A DNA stretch of 64,000 bases from Hyphococcus sp. (GTDB taxonomy: Bacteria > Pseudomonadota > Alphaproteobacteria > Caulobacterales > Parvularculaceae), in assembly GCA_028289605.1 (NCBI GenBank), contig JANQON010000010.1:1-64000 (forward strand). Reading direction: 5' to 3'. This document shows, piece by piece, positions 26,167-35,502 of the stretch (the stretch's first letter is position 1; every line of letters starts with the position of its first letter). A program made the position numbers and the translations under genes. The notes under the pieces were generated by a model that saw nothing but the letters and a program-made list of their open reading frames with translations, made no database searches and was not told where the DNA came from.

Positions 26167-26482
26167 TCGAAAACTTGATGGATTTTATCGATATCGAAAT
26201 AGGTCCGCTTGATGACATTGCGGAGTTAGTAGTTTTTGCCGATTAAGTTTTTTAGTTTTGCTTTACCGCTATTTTGGTTCCCGCTTCGAAGAAAAATCGG
26301 CCTGAGAAAAACGATTTTCGAGTGACCGTTTAACGCCGACGGCGCACATTCGCACGCCGCTATCTGATGAGCACACTCCATCATTCAAGAAAAGACTACG
26401 GGTTGCGACGAACAGTTGAGAGCACCGCGCAAAGCAGACATAAAAGAGCTATGGCAGCCAGAAGATCGGATTCCGAACTTAT
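26167..26482. other. Intergenic region, no gene seen
   Basis: About 315 bp of relatively A/T-rich DNA between the recombinase remnant and the AraC gene 3' end. It contains ATCGATATCGAAAT-type runs but no frame with a ribosome site and no clear terminator. Confidence 0.45.
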
Positions 26483-27466
26483 CTATCGCGGGCCTTTGTC
26501 TGACGCGGCGCGCCGGACCGTTGGCGATACGCCGAAATGTCTTTTGAATGCGCGGCTGAAGGCGGCTTCGGAGCCGAATCCGATCTCTTCTGCAATCTGC
26601 GCAATTGATTTTGTCGGTTCTCGCAGGCGCTGATCTGCGACCTGTAGGCGCCATTGACTTAAATACTGCATCGGCGTCGCATCTATGATGCGCGAGAACC
26701 TCTCGGCGAACGCCGATCTGGACATGGCGCACTCCGATGCAAGGCTTTCCACTGTCCACGATTGCGCGCAGTCGCCATGCATTAACGCCAGCGCCTTGGA
26801 AAGCTGCGCGTCGCGCAATCCCGCGAGCCAGCCTTTTTCTTCCAGCGGCAGCGATTCGGCGTATCGACGGACCGCCTCCACGAACAAGAGCTCGGAGATG
26901 CGAGCCAGGATGACGTCGCCGCCCGGCCTGCCGTGCGCAACCTCTTCTGCGGCGAATTGAAACGACGATCTTATCCAATCGGACGCTTCGCCTGTTCGCG
27001 CGTCAAAACTGATCGATGGCGGCAAGGATGAGAGCAGCGGGCTCGCTTCAAGTTTATCGCAACCGAGGTAGCCGCAAATCAATTTCGTCGGCGCGCCGCC
27101 GCCGCCATACTCCATTTTTGTAAGCCCGATCCGATGCGGGGTTTCGACGACCTCGGACTTTGACCCCGGCGGCACATTCAAGTCGCTGCCGATTTTGTGC
27201 AGGTCATTATGGGGCATGATGACGGCTTCGCCGGCGACATAGTGTTGTGGGGGAAGATCCCCAACCGTCAACCAAAGATCTCCCTCCAGAATATAGTGAT
27301 AGATTATCACGTGTTCGGACGAATGCAGCATTGGCCCGATATGATGCGGGCGCAGTTTCCCTTCGAGACACCATGGCGCGGTAAATTCGGCTTGCAGATA
27401 CACGCCGCCCGCAAGCCTTACCAAACGCAAAATGTCAGACAGTGCGTCCATCGCTGGCTCATACAT
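26483..27466 (-). CDS. AraC-family transcriptional regulator with cupin sensor
   Basis: 327-residue regulator. An N-terminal cupin-type ligand domain (residues ~25-200, with HVIIYHYILEG, then VMPHNDLHKIG) is followed by the AraC double HTH: WTVESLASECAMSRSAFAERF and SIAQIAEEIGFGSEAAFSRAFKRHFG. It is divergent from the secreted protein, peroxiredoxin and flavin-oxidase genes and probably controls them. Two starts are possible, at 27466 (close to GGGG) or 27451 (MDALSDIL, where similarity to relatives starts). The effector is unknown. Confidence 0.88.
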   Translation of the reverse strand: MYEPAMDALSDILRLVRLAGGVYLQAEFTAPWCLEGKLRPHHIGPMLHSSEHVIIYHYILEGDLWLTVGDLPPQHYVAGEAVIMPHNDLHKIGSDLNVPPGSKSEVVETPHRIGLTKMEYGGGGAPTKLICGYLGCDKLEASPLLSSLPPSISFDARTGEASDWIRSSFQFAAEEVAHGRPGGDVILARISELLFVEAVRRYAESLPLEEKGWLAGLRDAQLSKALALMHGDCAQSWTVESLASECAMSRSAFAERFSRIIDATPMQYLSQWRLQVADQRLREPTKSIAQIAEEIGFGSEAAFSRAFKRHFGVSPTVRRAASDKGPR

Positions 27467-27588
27467 CCCCTTTTGGACGCTCGATCATAATCTCCAGCGT
27501 TGCGATCATTCAACCTCGACTGCGTCTCCATTACGAATGCCCCCATCAATCGAAACGCAAGCTGGAAAGGCGCAAACGGAGAATTCTC

Positions 27589-28071
27589 ATGTTCAAAAAA
27601 AACCACTCGTCGATACTTACAATGGTCGGCGCCGCCTCAGCTTTTCTCGCTGCTTCACAGGGTGAAGCGAAAGAAAGAGCCCATTTCGCAGAAACGGATA
27701 TCGCAAGAATGGTCGGCGGCGCCGGCTACGGTTTTTGCGAATTCACGCGGTTCGGGCGGCGCGTGTCGGCGCGCGTCCACGTTGCCGGCATGGATTTCAA
27801 CAGCATCGGCACCGCATGGATCTTCATTGACGGAGCCGTTGTCGGTCAGCTCGATGGAACGATGGCGACCGAGGGCGGAGACGCCGTTTTCCATGGATCG
27901 TTCAGGGCGCCGCGCCGGGCCGAAATCAAGATCGATGTCCGCGACCACCGCATCAACATCGAAACGATCGGCAATAGGGCTAATGACGAGGCCGCCGATA
28001 ACACGCTCGTTCGTGAACTGACGACCCCGGCGCCATACGGCATGGGAACCTGCGCCGCGGCCTTCGACTAA
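27589..28071 (+). CDS. Secreted hypothetical protein
   Basis: 160-residue exported protein. A Sec signal peptide ends near residue 27 (SQGEA). The mature part of about 130 residues is beta-rich (VSARVHVAGMDF, then AEIKIDVRDHRINIE) with two Cys (GFCEFT and GTCAAAF), possibly disulfide-linked. GGAGA lies 6 bases before the ATG. It is the first gene after the divergent AraC regulator and is followed at 74 bp by a peroxiredoxin, so a role in a periplasmic redox or stress response is plausible. No family recognised. Confidence 0.65.
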   Translation: MFKKNHSSILTMVGAASAFLAASQGEAKERAHFAETDIARMVGGAGYGFCEFTRFGRRVSARVHVAGMDFNSIGTAWIFIDGAVVGQLDGTMATEGGDAVFHGSFRAPRRAEIKIDVRDHRINIETIGNRANDEAADNTLVRELTTPAPYGMGTCAAAFD

Positions 28072-28145
28072 AGGCGCGTTGGCCGCTCCGCGCTGGCGAC
28101 ATAGCGTCGCGCTCGCGGGGCGGCACATAAATTCAGAGAGGAGAC

Positions 28146-28826
28146 ATGAAGATGCCCCTACGCCTGGGCGATACCGCGCCAGATTTTACCGCAGATACGA
28201 CAAGCGGCGCTATCAGGTTTCATCAGTGGATAGATAATGACTGGTGCGTCCTCTTTTCGCATCCGAAGGATTTTACGCCGGTTTGCACGACGGAATTGGG
28301 TGTCGCCGCCGCACGTTACGATGAATTTAGAGAACGCGGTTGCAAGCTGATTGGCCTCAGCGTTGACACTGTCGCCGACCACAGGTCGTGGATGACGGAT
28401 ATCAGGATCGCAACAGGCGCAAACGTGCCGTTCCCGCTAATCGGTGACCCGGATCTCAAGATCGCAAAACGCTATGATATGCTTCCAGCCGGCGCCGGCG
28501 ACAGCGCGCAAGGGCGAACGGCTCTGGACAACAAAACCGTCCGGTCAGTCTTTTTCATCTCGCCCGACAAGACTATCCGCGCGTCATTAGCCTATCCAAT
28601 GACCACGGGTCGCGATTTCAATGAGATTATGCGGCTGCTTGCGTCTCTTCAGTTAACGGATCGCTGCGAAGTCGCCACCCCGGCCGGCTGGTCGCCGGAC
28701 GACGATGTGATCATCGCGCCGTCCGTTTCAAACGAGGAAGCCGAAAAGAAGTATGCGGCAGGCTGGCGCGCGCCCTTGCCCTATCTGCGCTTCGTCAAGC
28801 GCGAATGGGCGGAGGCGTCGTCGTGA
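28146..28826 (+). CDS. 1-Cys peroxiredoxin (Prx6 type)
   Basis: 226-residue thiol peroxidase reducing H2O2 and organic hydroperoxides. The active site PVCTTE places the peroxidatic Cys at residue 47, preceded by SHPKDFT. The length and the long C-terminal domain (GWSPDDDVIIAP, then LRFVKR) are those of Prx6, where no resolving Cys is present in this motif context. GAGGAG precedes the ATG. The stop overlaps the next gene's GTG (GTGA), so it is coupled to the FAD oxidase. Confidence 0.92.
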   Translation: MKMPLRLGDTAPDFTADTTSGAIRFHQWIDNDWCVLFSHPKDFTPVCTTELGVAAARYDEFRERGCKLIGLSVDTVADHRSWMTDIRIATGANVPFPLIGDPDLKIAKRYDMLPAGAGDSAQGRTALDNKTVRSVFFISPDKTIRASLAYPMTTGRDFNEIMRLLASLQLTDRCEVATPAGWSPDDDVIIAPSVSNEEAEKKYAAGWRAPLPYLRFVKREWAEASS

Positions 28827-30331
28827 ACCGGAGAGGCTTTCTGAAACAGTCATCGGCCTCATTGACGCTCGCCGGCGGGGCCGCCATGGCGGGATGTGTA
28901 GGGCGCGGCGGTGAGCGTCTGACGATGGCGGGCTATACGGGCGGTGATGTCTCGATACGGACTGGAGAGCTGGTCGCATTTGAGACCTCCCTCGACGGCG
29001 CAATCATTCGCCGCGCTGACGCCGGTTATAATGATGCGCGCACAATCTGGAACGCGTGCATTGACAAACGCCCGGCGCTCATTGCGCAGCCCCGCTCGAC
29101 TACTGATGTGGCGAAAGTCGTGCGATTCGCCTCGCAGAATGGCGTTTCGCTTTCCGTGCGCGGCGGCGGACACAACCACTGCGGTTTCGCCGTCAGCGAC
29201 AATGGTCTCATGCTTGATTTATCGCAGCTCAATCGAGGCGAGTTCAATCGCGAGAGCAGCAGCGCCATCGCGCAATCGGGCATGACCTGGGCGCAATTCG
29301 ATGGTTTGACCCATCGCGCAGGCCTCGCAACGACGGGCGCTATTGTGTCGATGGTCGGTCTGCCTGGCTATACGCTGGGCGGCGGCATTGGCTGGCTGCA
29401 TCGGAAGTTCGGGGCGGGATGCGACAATCTCATCGGCGCGGAAATCGTCACGGCGACCGGCGACATCGTCAGGGCGGGCCTTCGCGACAATGAGGATCTG
29501 TTATGGGCGCTGCGCGGCGGCGGCGGCAATTTCGGGGTGGTGACAAAACTTCGCTATCGTCTCTATCCGTTGAGCCATGTCCTCGCAGGCCTGATCTTTT
29601 TCCCACTCGATGATGTTGATGCGGTCGGCGCATTTCTGGACGGCTATCTCGCCGATGCGCCGGACGACTTGAACGTTTGGATGCTGCACCGCATGGCGCC
29701 GCCGTCGCCTGTCGTGCCGCGCAACCATCACGGCAAACCAGTCTTGATCCTGGCGGTCACATGGACCGGCGACGAAGCGACCGGCGAACGCGCGATCGCC
29801 CCCTTATCGAAAATCGCAGCGCCGATTGCGACGGCGATCAAATGGCGGCCATATCCGGAATGGCAGTCGGCGCTTGACGGCGCCTGGGGCGACGGGTTCT
29901 GCAATGAATGGGTCGGCGGCTATTTGAACGCCTATGACGGTCCTGTGCGAGACATCATCGCAAAATACGTGAATATCGCCACAAGTCCGCTCAGCGACGT
30001 TAAGGTCGCGCGGCTGGGCGGGGAGTTTTCTCGATGCGGCGACGCCGACAGTTCATTCGGCCATCGAGACGCAAACTACGCGTATGTCATTCAGACCCGA
30101 TGGCCTCGCGATGAAGATTCAGCGCGGCATTTGGCGTGGACCTACAATTTCCATCGCGCGTTGAAACAAGTGGACGCCGGCGGCGTCTATGTAAACTTTA
30201 TCGGGAAAAATGAGCCGGCGACGCGGGTTGAAGCCGCTTATACGCCGTCAACGCTCGCTCGATTGCGAGCGATAAAGTCTGAATTTGATCCGGACAATCT
30301 CTTCAGCCAAAACGCAAACATCGTTCCGTGA
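28823..30331 (+). CDS. Tat-exported FAD-linked oxidase (berberine-bridge-enzyme-like)
   Basis: 502-residue flavoprotein. The twin-arginine signal (NRRGFLKQS, ending in MAGC, a possible lipobox) is followed by the FAD_binding_4 fold. SVRGGGHNHCG carries the His that covalently holds FAD. GGGIGWLHRKFGAGCDNL lacks the second Cys at the usual bicovalent position. The C-terminal BBE motif is present (YVNFIGKNEP). It oxidises an alcohol, sugar or alkaloid-like substrate in the periplasm and makes H2O2, which the coupled peroxiredoxin could address, although that enzyme appears cytoplasmic. The GTG at 28823 is chosen over 28805 because GGAGG lies 8 bases before it. Confidence 0.88.
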   Translation: MNRRGFLKQSSASLTLAGGAAMAGCVGRGGERLTMAGYTGGDVSIRTGELVAFETSLDGAIIRRADAGYNDARTIWNACIDKRPALIAQPRSTTDVAKVVRFASQNGVSLSVRGGGHNHCGFAVSDNGLMLDLSQLNRGEFNRESSSAIAQSGMTWAQFDGLTHRAGLATTGAIVSMVGLPGYTLGGGIGWLHRKFGAGCDNLIGAEIVTATGDIVRAGLRDNEDLLWALRGGGGNFGVVTKLRYRLYPLSHVLAGLIFFPLDDVDAVGAFLDGYLADAPDDLNVWMLHRMAPPSPVVPRNHHGKPVLILAVTWTGDEATGERAIAPLSKIAAPIATAIKWRPYPEWQSALDGAWGDGFCNEWVGGYLNAYDGPVRDIIAKYVNIATSPLSDVKVARLGGEFSRCGDADSSFGHRDANYAYVIQTRWPRDEDSARHLAWTYNFHRALKQVDAGGVYVNFIGKNEPATRVEAAYTPSTLARLRAIKSEFDPDNLFSQNANIVP

Positions 30332-30439
30332 ATCCACAAATGAACTTAAAACAATCGCTTCGTCTTGGTCCGGCCGGCCAGCGTTCGGTTTGGAGATAAA
30401 CCGGCCCTAGACTGCGCCTGGCAAAATGACCGATCGCGC

Positions 30440-31396
30440 TTATACACTACGTGAAACCAACAGACCGATATAGAGGACGTATAGGCCCAAAAACATCCAA
30501 CCCTCCGTTCGACTGAGGCGGTTTCCGGTCCATGCGAAAAAGAACAATAGCGCTGTGGCGAAGACGACAATCATAGCGTCTACCAACATAAAGGACGTTG
30601 CGAGACTGATCGGCGCGATGGCCGCTGTGGCGCCGAGGATGCCGAGAATATTGAAAATGTTGCTGCCGATGATGTTGCCATAGGCGAGGTCAGTCTCGCC
30701 CTTTCTTGCAGCGGCGATGGACGCAGCAAGTTCCGGTAGTGACGTGCCGATCGCGATAACCGTCAGCCCAATGACGGCCTCCGGGATTCCGATGCTTGCC
30801 GCCAGGGACTGCGCGCCGTCGACCATGACGATCGCCCCGCCAAGGACGCCCGCTGCACCGAGAACGAAGAAAAGTAGGGAACGAATTATACTGGGCGATT
30901 TCGGCGTGACCAATTCGGCTTCGCGTTCAAGGATGTCCGCCATGGGCGTTGCGCGCCGTCGCTCGGCCAGGAACGTCAAGGTCGCGTAGGAGGCCAAGCC
31001 GATGAGAAACGCAATCCCGGCAAGCCGGCCGACGCCGCCCAGGATGACGCCGCCGACGGCGAGGAGGGTCGCGGCGGCGAGGACTGGCGCATCGCGGCGA
31101 AAGGCCTGAGGATCGCAAAGTACCGGCGTGATCGCGGCTGTAACGCCAAGGATGAGCAAGATATTGGCGAGGTTGCTGCCCAAAACATTGCCGAGCGCAA
31201 TTTGCGGCGATCCTGCGAGCGCCGCGTTCACGCTTGTCGCGAGCTCGGGCAGGGATGTGCCGAAGCCAACGAGGATCAAGCCGATAAACAGTTTCGATAC
31301 GCCGACGCGCTCAGCAACGCCGACAGCGCCTTTGACAAGCGCGTCGCCGCCAAAACCGAGCATGACGAAGCCCGCGAATACTTGTATCAAAGCCAT
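30440..31396 (-). CDS. CaCA-family Na+/Ca2+ exchanger (YrbG-like)
   Basis: 318-residue membrane antiporter with about ten helices in two inverted repeats. Each repeat carries the alpha motif: GFGTSLPELATSV with GNVLGSNLANIL, and AIGTSLPELAASI with GNIIGSNIFNIL. It exchanges Ca2+ for Na+ or H+ across the inner membrane. It is convergent with the FAD oxidase and divergent from the ZntB operon, forming part of a small ion-homeostasis group. Confidence 0.93.
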   Translation of the reverse strand: MALIQVFAGFVMLGFGGDALVKGAVGVAERVGVSKLFIGLILVGFGTSLPELATSVNAALAGSPQIALGNVLGSNLANILLILGVTAAITPVLCDPQAFRRDAPVLAAATLLAVGGVILGGVGRLAGIAFLIGLASYATLTFLAERRRATPMADILEREAELVTPKSPSIIRSLLFFVLGAAGVLGGAIVMVDGAQSLAASIGIPEAVIGLTVIAIGTSLPELAASIAAARKGETDLAYGNIIGSNIFNILGILGATAAIAPISLATSFMLVDAMIVVFATALLFFFAWTGNRLSRTEGWMFLGLYVLYIGLLVSRSV

Positions 31397-31507
31397 AATT
31401 TGACCTTCTGATGGAGATGCGGCGCATGCGTATTGGAAGCACGGTGCGCGTTCAAGAATGCTAGGACTTAAATCTGACTACAAAACAAGGGCCAATGGAG
31501 GCTCCGC

Positions 31508-31630
31508 ATGCCCACCACCAAACTGATATTGCCTTCCATGGTTGCCAAGAAGGCCTTGCGCCAAAAGCGCGCTCTATTTCCGATGCGTGAACGTCCGCCC
31601 GTAAGCTATTTCAGCGTGGGCGTCCAATGA
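31508..31630 (+). CDS. Small basic leader ORF coupled to zntB (40 aa)
   Basis: A 40-codon frame: MPTTKLILPSMVAKK, then a basic stretch ending SYFSVGVQ. A canonical GGAGG lies 6 bases before the ATG, and its TGA overlaps the ATG of the ZntB-like gene (ATGA), which itself has no good ribosome site. So translation of the transporter probably depends on this frame. It could be a metal-responsive leader peptide or a small protein in its own right. No relatives are recognised. Confidence 0.6.
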   Translation: MPTTKLILPSMVAKKALRQKRALFPMRERPPVSYFSVGVQ

Positions 31631-32601
31631 GCGAGATCACGAACGCCATTGGCGCGCTCTATGCGTATGATGTCGAAACGAGCGGCGACGCACGAAACCT
31701 CGACGCTGACCGGTTGCCGGAATTGGATTCGGCGACAATCTATCGATGGGTTCACTTGGATCTTGACCACCCTGGGGCCGCGCCCTGGATTGCAAGTCAA
31801 ACGGACGAGACCGTCGCTGAGTCGCTCACGCTCGAAGATACGCGGCCGCGATTTGCAAAGCATGGAACAGGTTTCCTGCTCAATTTGCGCGGGGTCAATC
31901 TTAATCCAGCCGCGGACCCAGAAGACATGGTGTCGATACGATTGTGGGTATGCGATCGAATGATCATTTCCGTGCGGCGGCGACGGCTGATGGCGGTCGT
32001 TGCATTACGCGAGGCGATGGAAGCAGGCGCTGCGCCCGAAACGCCCGGCCATTTCGTTGCGGCGTTGTCGGAAGGCATGACGGAACGTATGGCGCCGGTG
32101 ATTGACGGCATCGCCGACGACGTTGACGCCCTTGAAGAATTGAGTCTCGACAGCGCCAGCGGTCTTCGCGCCAAAATCGTCGATATTCGGCGAACCACGA
32201 TCGCCTTGCGCCGCTATATCGGACCGCAGCGCGAGGCGCTCAGCCGACTTGCCGGCGAAAGCGGCGACTTTTTCGAAAATGAAGACCGCACAGGTCTGCG
32301 CGAGACGGTCGATCGTATAACGCGTCTTGTTGAGGAAATGGACGCCGTGCGCGAACGGTGCGGCGTCTTGAACGACCAATTAGCGGACGCCCGGGCGGAA
32401 GAGATGAACAGGAACATGATGGTGTTGTCCGTTGTCGCCGCTATCTTCCTGCCCCTAGGATTTTTGACCGGGCTTCTCGGCGTGAATGTCGGCGGCATAC
32501 CCGGCGCAGAGAACCCTCACGCGTTTGCGTTTCTTTGTCTGCTGATGGTCGCACTGGGCGCCGGCATCACGTTTTTCTTCAGAAAGTTGAAATGGATATG
32601 A
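31627..32601 (+). CDS. zntB: CorA-like zinc transporter ZntB
   Basis: 324-residue divalent cation transporter of the CorA/MIT superfamily. A large soluble N-terminal domain and long stalk helix lead to two C-terminal transmembrane helices. The selectivity loop reads GVNVGGIPG, the GxN motif in its ZntB form, pointing to Zn2+ rather than Mg2+. It forms a pentamer in the inner membrane. It sits between the leader ORF and the MscS-like gene with 4-bp overlaps on both sides. Confidence 0.9.
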   Translation: MSEITNAIGALYAYDVETSGDARNLDADRLPELDSATIYRWVHLDLDHPGAAPWIASQTDETVAESLTLEDTRPRFAKHGTGFLLNLRGVNLNPAADPEDMVSIRLWVCDRMIISVRRRRLMAVVALREAMEAGAAPETPGHFVAALSEGMTERMAPVIDGIADDVDALEELSLDSASGLRAKIVDIRRTTIALRRYIGPQREALSRLAGESGDFFENEDRTGLRETVDRITRLVEEMDAVRERCGVLNDQLADARAEEMNRNMMVLSVVAAIFLPLGFLTGLLGVNVGGIPGAENPHAFAFLCLLMVALGAGITFFFRKLKWI

Positions 32602-35411
32602 GCCGCTTCCTGCTCACTCTCTGGTTGGTGTTCGCCGGCATTGGCGTTCACGCCGCTCAAGCCCAGACATTGAGTGTCGACGCGGCGGATGTCCAAAACC
32701 CCACAGCGTTTGTCTCCGAAGAGGAGCAGTCCGTACGTGAATTGCGCAGTGCTTTTGAACAATCTGATGGAAATGATCTTGAGGTTTTGCGCACGACGCT
32801 CAGCGCACGACGGGAGCAGATATCGACGTTTATAGACCAACTGACTGACGAGCAAGCAAACCTTGAGGCGCTCCTCGCTCAGACCGAGACTGGTGTTGCA
32901 GGTGAGGGACAAGGCCTTAGCGAAGGAGAACGTGAACAGCGTGTGGCGCGGCTTGCTGTTCTCACTGACGTCATCGACAAGGCTGAGATCGTTCGCCGTG
33001 ATTATGACGGGCTTGCGGCGCAGATGGCAGAAGCGGGGACGCGCGCAACACTGCAAACCGCTGTTGATGAACGCAGGGCTGAAATTGAAGCGGCAAGCCG
33101 TCGACTCAACGAGACTGAAGATGAAACCGGCCTCGTCGCGCTTCGCGAAGAGTTGCGCGCGTTGCGCGCCGCGGCGGCGGAAGATGTGGCGCCGTTGGAA
33201 ATTTCGCGCGACCGGCTGGCGGCGGATTTAGATCGGTTGGGGCCTGCGCCGGGGGAGGGCGACGTTGCGGAGGCGCCGGAAATCGCAGAGGAGCGTGAGA
33301 AACTGCGCAGCGCGTTAGTTGTAGAAGACGCGATCGTCCGCCAGTCTGCGCTCAATATTACGGATATCAACCGCCTTTTGGCCGATATAACAAAGAAGCG
33401 CCGGGACCAGTTCTATTCGCAAGTATTTTCTCGCGGGCCGTCGCCGCTTAACATTAGTCTCGCCGGCGCTGCTAGTCGCGATGCGTCTGAAGGATCAGCC
33501 GATTTCGTCGAGAGTATAAGCCGGTGGCAAGCCGCGAAAGCCGAACAAGGCGGTTTAGGACGCGCCTACGGCCATATCGCGATTAGCTTGATTATCGGCT
33601 TTATTCTTTTTGTACCTGCGCGCCGATGGGCGAACCAACGCATTTTGAAAGGCCTGCAGAAACTCGAACCGACACCGGGCCGGCGCGCATGGGCGGCGCT
33701 GTTGCGTATTTTCGCACGCGCCATTCCCGGCGTCGTGGCGGGGTTCCTTGTTTTGGCGGCTTTAGCGGCGCAAGGCGCTATTGATGAAAACACGAGGCCG
33801 CTCGCGCGCGCCATATGGTTTGGGCTGCTGGCGCTTGTCACGGCGGAAGCGGCCGCGGCGGCGGTTTTGTCACCAGGCGTGCCCGGTTGGCGCTTGATGC
33901 CCCTCGAAAAGCGCTGTGGGCAGTCCGTCAAATTTCTGTTCCTAACCCTCGTATTTTTGTTCTTTGCAGACCGCATACTCAGCGCCGGGGCGGCGACATT
34001 TGTAGGCGGCCAAGAGCTGGCGTTGATGCAAAGCGCGGTTATCGCCTGCCTGATGGGCGCCATTTTCATTCTTTTGTCTCGAAAACGCCTTTGGATTTTG
34101 GATGATCACCGAAGAGACGATTTTTCTGACGAAGCCAAAGCTTTGGGTAAAGCGCTTCGCAACGGCGCGCTTATTTTGGGCGGGCTAATTGTTGCGGCGA
34201 CACTCTATGGATATGTCGCGCTTGGGTACTATGTCGCCACACGCACTTTCATGGTCGGCGGTCTGCTGGTGCTTGGGCTCTTCATCCGGTTGTTCCTGCA
34301 GGAAGCGCTCAGAACGCTTGATCAAGCGATGAGCGGTCGAAAGACAAAGCCTGAGGACGAAACCGAGAGTGAACGGTTCATCTTTTTCTGGATCGGCGCC
34401 TTTGTCGACGTTTTGATTATCCTCGCGCTCCTGCCTCTCGTCGCAATCGCATTTGGCGCGGAATGGGTCGACGTTCGCGACGCCGTTGCGAGCGCGTTTT
34501 TTGGGTTCAAAATCGGCAATGTCACGTTTTCGTTGGCGCAATTCCTCGGCGCGGTCGCGACTTTCGTTGCAATCCTGGCGCTCACCCGATTCATTCAGCG
34601 AACCGGTGAGAAGCGCTTCTTCCCGCGCACGCGCCTCGACACCGGCGTGCAGAATTCGCTGAAAACACTGATCGGTTATGTCGGTTTGGTGATTGCGATC
34701 ATGGCGTCAATCGGCGTACTCGGCTTTAACTTGTCAAGCTTGGCCATTATCGCCGGCGCGCTGTCAGTCGGCATCGGCTTTGGCTTGCAGAGCATTGTCA
34801 ATAATTTCGTCTCTGGTCTCATCCTGTTATTCGAGCGACCGATAAAGGTCGGCGACTGGATTGTCGTGAGTTCCGGCGAGGGAACCGTCAAGCGCATTAG
34901 CGTGCGCTCGACGGAAATCGAAACCTGGGATCGCTCGTCGATTATTGTGCCGAACTCTGAGCTCATCTCATCGTCGGTCACGAACTGGACGCACAAGGAT
35001 CGTTGGACGCGGCTCATTATGCCGATCGGCGTTTCCTATGACAGCGATCCGCGCAAAGTCATCGAGGTGCTGGAAGGCGTCATCAAAGAAAACAAAAAGA
35101 TCATGCGATACCCGGAGCCCTTTATCTACTTTGTGGGTTTCGGCGACAGTTCGCTTGATTTTGAGGTGCGCGTCTTCATGCGCGAAACATCGGAACGCCT
35201 TCCGACGTTGAACGAGCTGCGGATTGCCGCCTTTGAAGCGTTTAGGGACGCCGGCATCGAAATTCCATTCCCGCAACGCGATTTGCATGTGCGTTCCGCT
35301 CCTGGCTTTCCGACATCCGGCGAAGCTGCGGACGCGCCGCTCGCTGCACAAGAGCCGACGGAATCCGAGCCCCAACGCGGCGAAGGCCCGGCCGCAAAGG
35401 CTGCCGAATAG
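32598..35411 (+). CDS. Large MscS-family mechanosensitive channel (DUF3772 type)
   Basis: 937-residue envelope channel. A signal peptide (ending AAQAQ) leads into a long periplasmic coiled-coil domain (about residues 30-310, DUF3772-like), then about ten membrane helices. The C-terminal MscS core has pore helix ALSVGIGFGLQSIVNNFVSG and beta domain FERPIKVGDWIVV. It releases solutes under hypo-osmotic stress. The ATG at 32598 overlaps the zntB stop; MDMSRF two codons earlier is also possible. The operon with a ZntB gene may link metal and osmotic homeostasis. Confidence 0.9.
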   Translation: MSRFLLTLWLVFAGIGVHAAQAQTLSVDAADVQNPTAFVSEEEQSVRELRSAFEQSDGNDLEVLRTTLSARREQISTFIDQLTDEQANLEALLAQTETGVAGEGQGLSEGEREQRVARLAVLTDVIDKAEIVRRDYDGLAAQMAEAGTRATLQTAVDERRAEIEAASRRLNETEDETGLVALREELRALRAAAAEDVAPLEISRDRLAADLDRLGPAPGEGDVAEAPEIAEEREKLRSALVVEDAIVRQSALNITDINRLLADITKKRRDQFYSQVFSRGPSPLNISLAGAASRDASEGSADFVESISRWQAAKAEQGGLGRAYGHIAISLIIGFILFVPARRWANQRILKGLQKLEPTPGRRAWAALLRIFARAIPGVVAGFLVLAALAAQGAIDENTRPLARAIWFGLLALVTAEAAAAAVLSPGVPGWRLMPLEKRCGQSVKFLFLTLVFLFFADRILSAGAATFVGGQELALMQSAVIACLMGAIFILLSRKRLWILDDHRRDDFSDEAKALGKALRNGALILGGLIVAATLYGYVALGYYVATRTFMVGGLLVLGLFIRLFLQEALRTLDQAMSGRKTKPEDETESERFIFFWIGAFVDVLIILALLPLVAIAFGAEWVDVRDAVASAFFGFKIGNVTFSLAQFLGAVATFVAILALTRFIQRTGEKRFFPRTRLDTGVQNSLKTLIGYVGLVIAIMASIGVLGFNLSSLAIIAGALSVGIGFGLQSIVNNFVSGLILLFERPIKVGDWIVVSSGEGTVKRISVRSTEIETWDRSSIIVPNSELISSSVTNWTHKDRWTRLIMPIGVSYDSDPRKVIEVLEGVIKENKKIMRYPEPFIYFVGFGDSSLDFEVRVFMRETSERLPTLNELRIAAFEAFRDAGIEIPFPQRDLHVRSAPGFPTSGEAADAPLAAQEPTESEPQRGEGPAAKAAE

Positions 35412-35463
35412 TACGCTAAGTCGCTGAAGTTAAGGGGTTTAATTCTGCGTTCCGAGCAGGGTG

Positions 35464-35491
35464 TTGACAAACATATTTCGATGTATATTAT
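35464..35491 (+). promoter_or_regulatory. Sigma70-type promoter with overlapping imperfect inverted repeat, before marR
   Basis: TTGACA (35464-35469) and TATTAT (35486-35491) are 16 bp apart, near consensus. The stretch ATTTCGATGT / ACATCAAAT (35475-35504) is an imperfect inverted repeat across the -10, a likely auto-operator. Transcription would begin only a few bases before the proposed ATG at 35503. Confidence 0.55.
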
Positions 35492-35502
35492 TTCGACATC
35501 AA

